From: Trachelipus rathkii
Taxonomy: Eukaryota; Arthropoda; Malacostraca; Isopoda; Trachelipodidae
Length of the DNA stretch: 12,500 bases
Direction of reading: 5' to 3'
NCBI GenBank assembly: GCA_015478945.1
Contig: JABUQX010061833.1
Coordinates: forward strand, 1 to 12,500
Below the pieces are notes generated by a model. It saw only the letters and a program-made list of their open reading frames with translations, was not told the DNA's origin and did no database searches. Shown here piece by piece: positions 1 to 8,730 of this stretch. Numbering within the stretch: the first letter of the stretch is position 1; each line of letters begins with the position of its first letter. The position numbers were made by a program, and so were the translations under genes.

Positions 1-1000
1 CAGTCTCAGCCAAACCTCATTCACTTTAAAGTACACTGTTTCTTCATGATCAAATCAATGTATCAAACTTCTATTTATGTCTCCCTCTATTTTCCTCCTC
101 ATACTCTTCACAATCATACATAAGCTTCCATTATTAGACTTTTCTTGTTTTTTTATCAGTCTCTTTGTTATTACCTATATAATGCCCCATGTGACCGTTA
201 ACAACCCATTTTGGCACTGCTAGCACCTAGATCTATACTCTCGGATTCGACACCAATTGTTACATGCCTTACCGTTCAATAATCAGCCGACCAAAATCCT
301 TTACATAGCAGAACTTATTGCATTCTTAATAACACTCCTTTATGCATTTAAGCCAAGGAATCTTAAAATTGGAACATTTCAACTTTCAAGCACCATTCCA
401 TGCTATTGTTTCCTATACACATTTCTTGCATCGTGCGTGCTCCTTGATAATCATCGCACATGTTATCCAAATGATTTATATCAGACATACCTGTTCGCAA
501 TTGTTCATTTGCCGGGCTTTTGACATAATCCAACATAATATGATACTAAGTGGTGCTCCATTCATCTTCACAATCCACCCATTAACCTTATTCTTTTCTC
601 CACATCTTACATTTTCATTATACCTTCTTCTGTGTTTACACATCCCTGCCAATCGTTAAACCACTATATTTCAGCTTTCTATTCTGATATCGCTGCACAA
701 AACCAAATCATCATAACATTCTTCTAACATAAGTTACATGGTATCAACTACGACTCGCTTTCTCTACCACACTCTCACAATCGTAATTTCCAGTGGTGCG
801 AACTAGATTTATCCTTCATTAAACCAGTATGATACTTGGTTATTTCTAGGGTATCGCCAGTTGTCCAGCTTTGTAACCATTTCCCTATACTCAAAATCCA
901 TTCGTATAATTTCAATAGGTGGTCGACGTAACTTTGAACATACTAAGCCTTCATACCATATATCAGATTGCGTATATAAACAAGCAATTTATTTCATCGA
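1..1000. other. Gene-free, pyrimidine-leaning AT-rich DNA
   Basis: I see no gene here. The plus strand is rich in T and C with scattered poly-pyrimidine runs. The open frames at 257-523 and 342-659 overlap each other in different frames, have no recognisable domain, and read as the low-complexity leucine, phenylalanine and histidine mix expected from TC-rich DNA. No RNA gene or clear repeat boundary was found. Confidence 0.6.
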
Positions 1001-1014
1001 TGAAATCTATCCGC

Positions 1015-1290
1015 TGAATAATATATATAATTATATATGGTATATGTATATAAATATATATAAATATACGTATATTTTTATTATATGATAATTATTAATA
1101 TTAAATGTATAATAATATAATAAATATACTGAATAATGTATATTTTATATATTTAGGGTGATGTATATTATATTTTTTGTATTATACGTATAATATATTG
1201 ATATGAATAGTATCATATTAATATACGTAAATAATAACTCGATGATATACTAATATAATTAATATACTCTAGTATATATATTTCAGTCTG
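1015..1290. repeat. AT-rich low-complexity tract
   Basis: The stretch is made mostly of TATA, ATATA and AATAT words with very few G or C. It is an imperfect TA-type simple sequence, the first of four such tracts in the window (the others are near 5300-5515, 6394-7515 and 8001-8142). The small open frame at 861-1088 runs into it and ends in a tyrosine/isoleucine string, which is what TA repeats encode; it is not a gene. Confidence 0.85.
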
Positions 1291-1319
1291 GGAATTATCG
1301 TAACCGTCACGAAAATATT

Positions 1320-2060
1320 TCCGGGTTTTGTACATAGTCGTATGGTTAGTTTTTAATTAATTAAGTTCAAATCACGACGTCTTTACTGGAATAAGTTACG
1401 TACTGGATGTGGCGTAGTATAGGATAATGGTTAGAAGTACAACTAGGATGCCTGAAATAAAGGCAAGTTTGCATACTGGTTCATGCTGGATATAATTCCA
1501 GTTTTGTACGCCAATCCTGTGAATCCACAGGTGGCTTGGATAATGCGTGTTAAAGATATTCGACTGGTGATCCAGCTCGAATATATGCCCCGGGTCGTAT
1601 CTGGGATTCTTGCTAGAGATATTCCAGAGATGTGACCGATCGCTTGGTAAATTACGAGACTGGTAAGCAGTGGGCATGAATAGTGTTAAGGATATTCAAC
1701 CTTGGATTCCAGCTGGAAATAATGTCGTGCGTCGTAAATTGGTTCTGCTAGATAATGTCCAGGATGACCCCGTCTGTGAAAATTACGATCTGAAACTAGC
1801 CTTGTAGGAAAAGGTAAGTAAATTCGACTGGATCCCAGCTGATAATCGATATGCGGGTTCGTACTGGTTATCTGCTGGATAATCCCAGTAGGCGAACCCG
1901 CAGTGTGGATCTCACGACTGGATTTGAAAACAAAGCTGATCTTAAACCCACAACAGGTCAGTGGGGAGTTGAACTGGTTCGCCACTGGAAAACCAATCTT
2001 GCTACTGGTTCCAGTCTGGATTGGCCGTTGGAAATGTGCTGGAACCATGTTAAAAAAATT
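1320..2060. repeat. Decayed tandem repeat, period about 120-136 bp
   Basis: A recurring pattern is visible by eye. Each unit starts near (G)ACTGG-AT-CCAGCTGGATAAT, has a middle block like GGTCGTA-CTGGTTCTGCTGGATAATCCCAG, and ends in a block like GTTAAAGATATTC. The end block recurs at 1548-1561 (TGTTAAAGATATTC), 1684-1697 (TGTTAAGGATATTC), about 1814-1825 (GTAAGTAAATTC) and 1941-1947 (CTTAAAC), so successive units are 136, 128 and 122 bp. Weaker units extend to the left (TTTTGTAC at both 1326 and 1503) and to the right. Divergence is high, so this looks like an old minisatellite or satellite fragment. Its base composition is clearly GC-richer than its surroundings. The minus-strand frames at 1396-1677, 1686-2048 and 1958-2530 lie wholly or partly in it and look like by-products of its TGG/CCA richness. 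Confidence 0.55.
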
Positions 2061-2189
2061 ATTTGCTGGTGGGTAGGTGGTGAGAAAGAATTGGTAAAAT
2101 GAAGAATGAATCGCATATAAAGGAGGTTGTGTAGCGTGGAAGAGAAGACGAAGTAAATTAATAGAGAATAATGAAATGCAATTGATTTG

Positions 2190-2295
2190 TTCTGGTCCAT
2201 GTGACCGTATGGACTGGATATCAGATCCGGTTTGGGTGTTGAGTGTACGTGTCTGGGTAATCGACCGGCTCTGGGAGACCTGAACACACCATAAT
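2190..2295. repeat. Possible outlying unit of the same decayed repeat
   Basis: The segment starting GGACTGGATATCAGATCC near 2211, followed by GTACGTGTCTGGGTAATCGACC, resembles the unit that starts at 1826 (GACTGGATCCCAGCTGATAATCG, then GTACTGGTTATCTGCTGGATAATCCC) in the same order. The match is partial and the spacing differs, so membership in the array is only likely. Confidence 0.3.
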
Positions 2296-2956
2296 GTGGG
2301 ATTGAATACCGGTATGAAGGTATGCTCTGGAAGGAAGAGGCATGTGAAGTTTGGCTGAGATGGCGAGTAAGATAAGGTGCATAATATAGGAAGTGAATGT
2401 GCTGGTGTTTGATTGATGGAATCCTTACAATTGAAAACGAGATACCCATGGATGAGGTTGTCCGCTCCCGTGAAAGCCTGAGATTTGCCGGGGATTTTCT
2501 TGACTCTGGGCAGATGTTCTCACTACACAAAGTGTATCAGTCGCGGGGCGGTTTCGGCTAAAGCTTGGCCCATGTATCTTTTTTCTCGACTTACATCGGC
2601 GTCAATATTTCTTCTATCTATTAAGTTTAGCTGAATTGTTCCGGGGCTGCATTGCTATAAAACAGATTTTAGCTCACCTTTAATGTTCATAGACCAGTCT
2701 TGGTTGGAGAGAATCAAGTGTGGGCTGATGATTGAATTGCATATGATAATATAATATTCCGTTTAAGCAAAGTCAGTATCTTAAAATATAATCTCAACAT
2801 ATATGTTGTATGTCAAATTGGAATTTTGATAATTTCCTGTCATATATAAAAAAATTGATTTTTTGACAAAATGATATCGCAGAAACTATAACACAGTTCC
2901 ACATTCTTATTTTGCTAATAGAGGATCTCCGAGTTCTTAGTGGTGGGCGTCAAATT

Positions 2957-2991
2957 AAAGAGACATCATCTGCATGCTGTGATGCCTCTTT
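2957..2991. other. Strong hairpin (12-bp stem, 11-nt loop)
   Basis: AAAGAGACATCA at 2957-2968 pairs with TGATGCCTCTTT at 2980-2991 with a single A-C mismatch, around the loop TCTGCATGCTG. The stem is more mixed in sequence than the surrounding AT-rich DNA, so it stands out from chance AT palindromes. It is too short for a typical microRNA precursor and has no poly-U run that would mark it as a polymerase III terminator. It could be the tip of a miniature inverted-repeat element or a structured part of a transcript; the sequence does not decide. Confidence 0.45.
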
Positions 2992-3269
2992 CTTCTATCA
3001 AGGCTAGTTGGTGACTGTGTTGACACTATATAAGTGCACTCAATTTTGTGTACTCCTTAAAAAGAATATAAAAAAATTCCACCATAGTTGCTTTATAGAA
3101 TCAATAAATACATTGAATTTTTTTTTACACCTTATTTTTCCCCAAAATCAAGGTTGGTGGGAAATTTCCCCCCATTTCGACTGATTTGGATAATCGTGAA
3201 TTAGAAAGTGGAAATTTTTAAATAACAATATCTGCTTATTTATTTGTCATTAATTGCGCATACTCCAAT

Positions 3270-3305
3270 TTCTGTTACGATCACTTGCTTATATTCTGTT
3301 ACGAT
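3270..3305 (+). repeat. Two-copy 24-bp tandem duplication
   Basis: The 12-base word TTCTGTTACGAT occurs exactly at 3270-3281 and again at 3294-3305, giving a 24-bp step. The bases between and after the words are only loosely similar. It is a small local duplication with no evident function. Confidence 0.5.
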
Positions 3306-5299
3306 TCGGCTTCTTTCTTTACGTTGTCTCTTAGTGCAGATGATATAGTCTATGAATCCGACGAAAAATATGTGCTTATTGTATCAATCAAAACCTTATT
3401 ATCATTTCGCTTTTGGCTCTTACTAATAAACGAAGATCTGTCGTTTTTGCGCATCTTTGCCACTCCTGGATCAATATAATTTTACTGAGCTTAATCACCT
3501 TAGGCTCTGCAGGTATTTATTATATCCGTACTTTATCTATACTATCCAACGCATTCCTTGATACTTCTTACTATGTTAAAATCGGAATTTTGATCAACTA
3601 AGTTCTTAAATGATAAATGAGAAAACACAACTTCAGCAGCTATTAGAAGAGTTTGATCAAACTTGCTGCAACGTTTTTTTTTAATATTATTATTTACAAT
3701 CTTTCGAAAATTAGGTTTTCAAATAAGCTAGTGAACTAAGGTATCGACGTATTTACCGACAGCACTGGACACTCACTTGGAGTATTTGTATTATTCAATT
3801 ACAGTTGTTCTTTGCGTGTGATATGCTCCCTAAGAATTATTTCAGGGTCTGTGTAGCATGTCAAGACTGATTCGTGTTTTATAAAGCAGTGTAATAGACA
3901 TGCCGAGTAGCAAGACGTAGATCCGCTTCAGCATTGTGTGGTGGATTCTTACATGTGGTACTGAAGAGTATTTGTGATTTTCAGAGGGATAGACTTTCTT
4001 TCTTACTATATTATGGGTTCGCCGGTCGGTGTTCAAGTTAGTAGATATTGCTCTGCAGAGACATTAAAAAGATCCCTTTTAGATTTTGTCCCTGCCACTG
4101 TGAATAAAGGGAAGGTATAAACTGATAATAGATATGATAAGAGTTTGAAAGGGCGAGCTGACAAGGGCGCCATTTTGGATAAAGCCTAATTGTATAAGTC
4201 TAAAACACTGGCAATTTTAAACTAGTTATGTAATTAAGAATTTGACTCGGTTTGAATATTTATACTACTATCCTCTGCGTGAGTATTTTAGGTTCAGCCT
4301 CATACAGGCATTCCATGTTTGTAGCCAAGGCTTACTGTATTAATGGAATATAAATTTAATTATCTAAATCAAATTGCAACAAATGGAAGTACCCTTTTGA
4401 CTAACTATGAATTTCCCGGAAAACCTCGAGATAAATTGCGAAGAATTATATTCCCGCATATGTAAAAATATTAATGTTTATTGGATCCCGAGTGGTAATC
4501 ATTCCCTTCTTAGTGTATAACCATTTTGCATTTTCCGCAATAGCCTATCTCGATCGATTGATCGTGTAGTGCTTTGGTGTCAGTCCGTTTGGAGAAATAG
4601 TAGTAACAATTGTAGTTCATACTGTTGAACGTCTAAATTATTCGAGTTACCGAATATGATTAATTTTGAGTAGGCAGTACAAGGGTTTGACCAAAATGGG
4701 GAAAACGGATGAAGTAAAAAAGACAAAATAAGTATTTTTGGAACGTATAATTGCGCAGAATGGTGACATGAAAATTTTTGACTTGAAAAGATGGCGTAGA
4801 CTCAATTTCTTGTCCAACTCTCTGGTGTTATGGTATGGTGTCGGCAAATATGAGGAATCGTGCTGAGAGGCAACCCCTTATTGAGGTTTGAGTCCTGTGA
4901 CGAGGATTACACTTGCACTATCACTCAACACAGGGTTTTATAATTCCTACCAGAATTTTATCTCCCCCCGTTGATCACCCGTTCAACACGATCTGAATCC
5001 TTTGAGGAACGAATGAGGGTTGTCGGTCCGAAGGTTATTGGGAGATCGCTGGGTCTGCTCTGCAGTCAGATGAGGAAGGCTTTAACGCAATCTCCTTCTG
5101 TCACTATGCAATTACCTAATAACTACAACAGTTATAAAATTGTCTCTCGCATGAATGTGATTATGTTATATCTTTCGAGAGTTGAAATCACCCGACTGAA
5201 AAACTGATATTGCAGCGTTGTGTGGAAACAGGGAGCCGTTTTAAATATGAATACCGTGACAAGTAATCGACATGCCAATTATACCGAAATGCACAATTC

Positions 5300-5515
5300 A
5301 TATCACATATTAATTTATAATTAAATGATATATATATTATATACTATTTATTATATATTATAGGTATATATATATACTCACCTACTCCTATATATGATCA
5401 GAAAGTATTATACAGTACTATTATTATATATATATTATCTATAGTGATATAGTATATATATACCTTCTAATATTATATATATGTATATATATATAAGCTA
5501 TTACATTATAAAAAA
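5300..5515. repeat. AT-rich low-complexity tract flanking the direct-repeat element
   Basis: Imperfect TATA/ATAT sequence with a few short breaks such as CACCTACTCC. It ends within a few bases of the left edge of the direct repeat at 5521. The tract to the right of the element (from 6394) is of the same kind, so the element sits between two AT tracts, as if it had landed in one. Confidence 0.8.
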
Positions 5516-5520
5516 TAATT

Positions 5521-5748
5521 TGTGGCGTCTGGTGGAAGGGGGCTCGCGACCACCACTGAAATCGGAGTCCAAAGCAAGACCCCCCGGGACTCTGATAAAA
5601 CGCCCCCAAGTTCAATCCGGGTGTAAGGAATGGTTTTCTCGCGACATTCATCGCTCTCTATTCTCCATTAACCACATCATTACTAGTCTTCAGTCTAATG
5701 AAGGGTGGTTCCATGCCAGAACAACTCCTTTATACCTTCGCTCATTCA
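5521..5748 (+). repeat. Left direct repeat of a small retroelement-like unit (228 bp)
   Basis: This segment is repeated in the same orientation at 6186-6393. The first part is nearly identical (GCGTCTGGTGGAAGGGGGCT, then GCGACCACCACT). The rest aligns with indels: TTCAATC, the CGCTCT-TATTC block, ACATCAT, CTTCAG-CTAAT, GGTGGTT and ACTCCTT occur in the same order in both. The copy starts with TG and the alignable part ends in CA, as LTRs do, although that could be chance. It opens with a hammerhead-ribozyme-like fold. It could be the LTR or pseudo-LTR of a miniature retroelement, or one unit of a dispersed tandem family. I see no protein-coding capacity; the frame at 5481-5807 runs through it by chance. 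Confidence 0.75.
5524..5604 (+). ncRNA. Hammerhead-ribozyme-like motif, copy 1 (core damaged)
   Basis: Hammerhead ribozymes are small self-cleaving RNAs. Here the parts occur in the order of a type III hammerhead. Stem III is GGCGT (5524-5528) with ACGCC (5600-5604), five perfect pairs. The cleavage triplet GTC ends at 5529. Stem I is TGGTGG (5530-5535) with CCACCA (5550-5555), directly followed by CTGA (5556-5559). Stem II is GTCC (5567-5570) with GGAC (5587-5590), extendable to GAGTCC/GGACTC. The stem I loop GGGGGCTC can pair with GACCCCCC in the stem II loop, with one mismatch, consistent with the loop-loop contact of natural hammerheads. Two faults are visible: five bases (AATCG) stand where CUGANGA has one, and TCTGATAAA stands where GAA should follow stem II. 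As written it should be inactive. The assignment is inference from layout; the two copies support each other because each keeps parts the other has lost. Confidence 0.5.
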
Positions 5749-6185
5749 ATATTGATGACGCGAACACTGGAGTGACTAGTTGCTACTGGATTGTGGCACA
5801 TACGTAACACGCAGCCCAGAAATCCATCATTCTCTTCAAAAGTTGTGTTTCGCCGTGTGTGGTACTAGAATATTTCGTTGTAGAGTATTTGTTTTACCAA
5901 ATTACGTATTCTTCAATAACGCAGTCATTACATTCATATCAAGTTTTCTTCTGCTGGGAAGACGGCTATGCTCTGTTCGGTTTGCAATCCTGTAACAGCT
6001 TTGTACTGTGCTTCTCACCTTTCAGGCTGCAGACGCAACTGCACTGTAAAGTACTATGAAGTGAAGTCGGTTTTGATAGGTTTATGTGTTTGCTAACACC
6101 TGCTTCTACATACTGAACAGTTCTGAACAAACTGACGTGCGAGAGTGATGCTACACGCGGCATTGTCACTGAAGGTTGGAGTATC
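5749..6185. other. 437-bp middle segment between the direct repeats
   Basis: This is the non-repeated interior of the element. I see no conserved open frame: those at 5780-5995, 5859-6059, 5966-6169 (minus) and 6093-6278 (minus) overlap in different frames and show no reverse transcriptase, gag or endonuclease motif. No convincing primer-binding site follows the left repeat and no clean polypurine tract precedes the right one, although GAAGGTTGGAG sits just before it. The lack of coding fits a non-autonomous element. Confidence 0.5.
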
Positions 6186-6393
6186 TGTGGCTTGCGTCTG
6201 GTGGAAGGGGGCTGCGACCACCACTTTGACTGAAGTCCAACACGCCCAGCCCCCCCGTGGACGAAACAACAAAGTCAATCTCTTTGGATAGTACGCGACA
6301 ACGCTCTTTATTCCTCTTTAACATACATCATCGAGATCCTTCAGCTAATTGAATGGTGGTTCTTCAAAGTACACTCCTTAACCGATCCCTTCA
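6186..6393 (+). repeat. Right direct repeat of the same unit (208 bp)
   Basis: This is the second, same-orientation copy of the repeat at 5521-5748, starting TGTGGCTTGCGTCTGG and ending CCCTTCA just before the long A+T island. It is about 20 bp shorter through several small indels and is clearly diverged after the first 60 bp, so the two copies did not arise by a very recent event unless assembly errors inflate the difference. It also opens with a hammerhead-like fold. Confidence 0.75.
6194..6267 (+). ncRNA. Hammerhead-ribozyme-like motif, copy 2 (core damaged)
   Basis: The layout is the same as copy 1: GCGT (6194-6197), the cleavage-site C at 6198, stem I TGGTGG (6199-6204) with CCACCA (6218-6223), CTGA (6230-6233), stem II GTCC (6235-6238) with GGAC (6259-6262), then an intact GAAAC (6263-6267). 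The stem I loop GGGGGCT (6207-6213) is perfectly complementary to AGCCCCC (6248-6254) in the stem II loop. The run CTGAAGTCC is two bases short of the CTGANGAGTCC expected, six extra bases (CTTTGA) precede it, and stem III is reduced to two pairs because GAAAC is followed by AAC rather than GCC. Copy 1 keeps stem III, and copy 2 keeps the GAAAC box and the perfect loop-loop complement. Confidence 0.5.
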
Positions 6394-7515
6394 TAAATAT
6401 ATTAAAATTATGTTTATATTTATATTTAATATATATAATAAGTATATATATTATAGATATATTTATATATATATATATACTATATATAACTAACCTATAT
6501 ATATTATATATATACTTCTTTTTATATATATATATTTATTATATATATATATATTTGTATACATATATATATTATTTATAATAATATATATTATATATCT
6601 ATATATATATTATATTATATCTATATATATATAATATATATATTATAATTATATTTATATATATATATTATAATATAATATATATATATATATAATAACC
6701 ATATACAATATTATATATAAATATATATTAATATATTATCATATATATATTATATTATAATAATATATATTATATATATAATCCACATATTTTTATCTTA
6801 TTTATTTCTATATATTAATATATATATTGTATATAATACTAATACTACGTATATATTTATTATATATATATATGAATATATTATATATATATATATATAA
6901 TATATATACTAACATAATATATATTATATTAATATATATTAATTCTATATATATATATATTATATATATATATATATTTAAATATTCTATTATATATATA
7001 TTTAGTTATAAGTATATATATTCTATTATTTATTATTATAACACCCTTATATATATATATTATATATATAACTATATATTATATATATATATATATACAT
7101 ATATAGTTATATATAGGTATATATACCCTTTATATTTTATATTCCACTATACTATATATATATATATATATAATATATATATTTATATATATTATATATT
7201 ACTATATATATATATATATCTAATCTATAATATATATATTATTATATATATATTAATATATATATATATATATATATATAATATACTATATATATATATA
7301 CTTATATATTTTTATATATACTATATTATATATATATAATACTATATAATTATAATATTTTAATATATTTATATATATATAGTATATATACAATTATATT
7401 ATATTAATATTATACTATAATACAATCAATTATCCACCTACCGTATATTTATTATATACTATATATTATATATGTAAACCATTGTTATATAGTTATTATA
7501 TATTAATATCTAGGT
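6394..7515. repeat. A+T island of about 1.1 kb
   Basis: The segment is almost only A and T, made of TATATA, ATATTA and TTATAT words with a G or C only every few dozen bases. It is an imperfect, interrupted TA-type repeat full of short palindromes. The 170-codon open frame at 6827-7339 encodes almost nothing but tyrosine and isoleucine and is a by-product of TA repetition. Such DNA unwinds and extrudes cruciforms easily. Its exact length may be unreliable in any assembly. Confidence 0.9.
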
Positions 7516-7676
7516 ATATTTAGCCGGCATATTCCCTCCAATAGTCCCAATTTGTATTCTGCGTTAAAAACTCGTTAAACTATGTTTTGCTTTTCGAAAA
7601 TAGCTTCCTCATCTATTTCTCACAATTACAATCCTTCTCCACCAATAGGTTCAAAACGTGAAACAGAATATACACA

Positions 7677-7820
7677 AACCTAAAAATTAAAAATATAATC
7701 ATTAGAATTCGAACCTAACCTATTACTTAATCTAACTAATCAAACCTGACAACCTTAAACTAGCCGTAAACAACTAATCTAAACCTAATCTTAACCTAAG
7801 TAACTTAACTAACTAAACCT
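7677..7820 (+). repeat. Decayed AACCT (TTAGG-type) telomere-like tract
   Basis: AACCT occurs eight times on this strand in 144 bp (7677, 7712, 7717, 7743, 7751, 7782, 7793 and 7816), two of them in tandem, with many one-off variants such as CTAAC, TTAAC and AATCT between them. Chance would give well under one. AACCT/TTAGG is the common arthropod telomere unit, so this is best read as an eroded interstitial telomeric or telomere-like repeat. It is far too degenerate to be an active chromosome end. Confidence 0.5.
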
Positions 7821-8000
7821 TTGTATCGAATAAATGAAGAATATAAATAAAAGAAATTTTAAAAAAAAATTCATATTGAAGTTCAAAGAAAAAAATAAAT
7901 CAGATTTGCATTAAACTTTGGCTTGGTTGGGTTTTTCTATGTTTTATTTTCTGCCCCCTCCTTGAAAAGGACCCAGCCGTGAGTAGTGGTCGATCTGTAA

Positions 8001-8002
8001 TA

Positions 8003-8054
<52 letters not shown>

Positions 8055-8079
8055 TATATATTTATATATATATATATTA

Positions 8080-8142
<63 letters not shown>
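8001..8142. repeat. TA dinucleotide microsatellite
   Basis: There are two nearly pure (TA)n runs, roughly 8007-8051 and 8088-8142, separated by a short imperfect AT stretch with one G. It differs from the island at 6394-7515 in being a clean dinucleotide repeat. Length polymorphism and assembly error are both likely here. Confidence 0.95.
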
Positions 8143-8144
<2 letters not shown>

Positions 8145-8397
8145 CAGTTCATTCGTAGATCCGCAGAAATCAATGTGTTCTTGGAGTAAGTGTCCGCAGA
8201 GCGTTGCGTGATTCGGAATTAATTAATATGTTTGGTATAGAATTTTAGATTAAGGATTAAAATCCGGGAGAAGACTATCAGTATTTAGTTACTTCTTCTA
8301 TAAAGATTGATGCGTTGGAAGTGGGGGGGGAAGAGAAGGGCGGGTGATAGACTACATGCGATGAGGGAAGATTTCACATGGGCTAATGACTTTTAAT

Positions 8398-8730
8398 TTA
8401 GATCTGCTTGTGTACCAATTTTGATCCACTGTGAGCATCTGAGTGAGACTGGAGAAGTTCTTTCAACAAAGGCTCCAGGCTGGCTGGAATTGAAGGTTGA
8501 AGGAGCCAGGAATATCCATTGATGGGGGGGTATGACTTTTTCAAAGGGAAGTTTAAGAAGTTGAGAATTCCTTGAGCTGCATTTGCGAAAGGCTGGTATA
8601 GAGGGATGACTCGATGAGCAGAGATTCTCCGGAAAAATCGCAGAGAAAGGTGAGATATAGAAAAAAGAAGAGAAATGAGGAGGAGAAGAGTAGAGAGATA
8701 TAAAAAGGACGTATTGATGAATATAATGCA
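8398..8730 (-). other. Possible decayed exon or chance open frame in a GC-richer block
   Basis: The minus strand is open for 110 codons from 8730 to a TAA at 8398, with no ATG at its start. It begins with a hydrophobic leucine/serine stretch from a pyrimidine-rich tract, then reads ordinary mixed sequence such as PSIPASLEPLLKELLQSHSD. A second minus frame (8393-8731, starting with ATG) is also open. On the plus strand the same block looks exon-like at its edges: acceptor-like TTTTAATTTAG before 8402 and donor-like AAAG/GTGAGA at 8649/8650. The plus frame from 8403 reads PGWLELKVEGARNIH before a TGA at 8520, and is broken up to 8657 only by three TGAs. With several frames open at once I cannot choose a strand. 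No family is recognised. Confidence 0.2.

Larger units (their letters stand above)
2561..5299. other. Long interval with no recognisable gene
   Basis: About 2.7 kb of unique-looking AT-rich DNA. The open frames inside it (3285-3479, 3413-3601, 3842-4036, 4647-4847 and 4971-5207) are short, lack clear splice sites and show no family motif. A short GC-richer patch at 4960-5100 carries the last of these but gives no support for coding beyond being open. Apart from the hairpin at 2957-2991 and a two-copy 12-base word at 3270-3305, I see no structure. Confidence 0.5.

Noticed and set aside
4..2360. 12-base words shared between the left and right parts (TCTCAGCCAAAC at 4-15, inverted at 2349-2360; CCATGTGACCGT at 187-198 and 2197-2208)
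   Set aside because: About five shared 12-mers per orientation are expected by chance in 12.5 kb, and the flanks do not align.
1958..2530. 190-codon minus-strand open frame, the longest in the window
   Set aside because: It partly overlaps the decayed tandem repeat, has no recognisable domain, and shares the area with two other open minus frames (1396-1677, 1686-2048). The TGG/CCA-rich composition depletes stop codons on that strand.
4880..4910. Possible tRNA B-box (GGTTTGAGTCC near 4886)
   Set aside because: The T-stem pairs fail beyond three base pairs, and no acceptor stem, anticodon arm or A-box is found upstream.
5521..6393. Ordinary LTR retrotransposon
   Set aside because: The repeats are LTR-like in start and end, but there is no clear primer-binding site, polypurine tract, target-site duplication or coding region in the 437-bp interior; a non-autonomous ribozyme-bearing element fits better.
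6827..7339. 170-codon plus-strand open frame
   Set aside because: It is almost entirely tyrosine and isoleucine from TA repeats; it is low-complexity DNA, not a gene.
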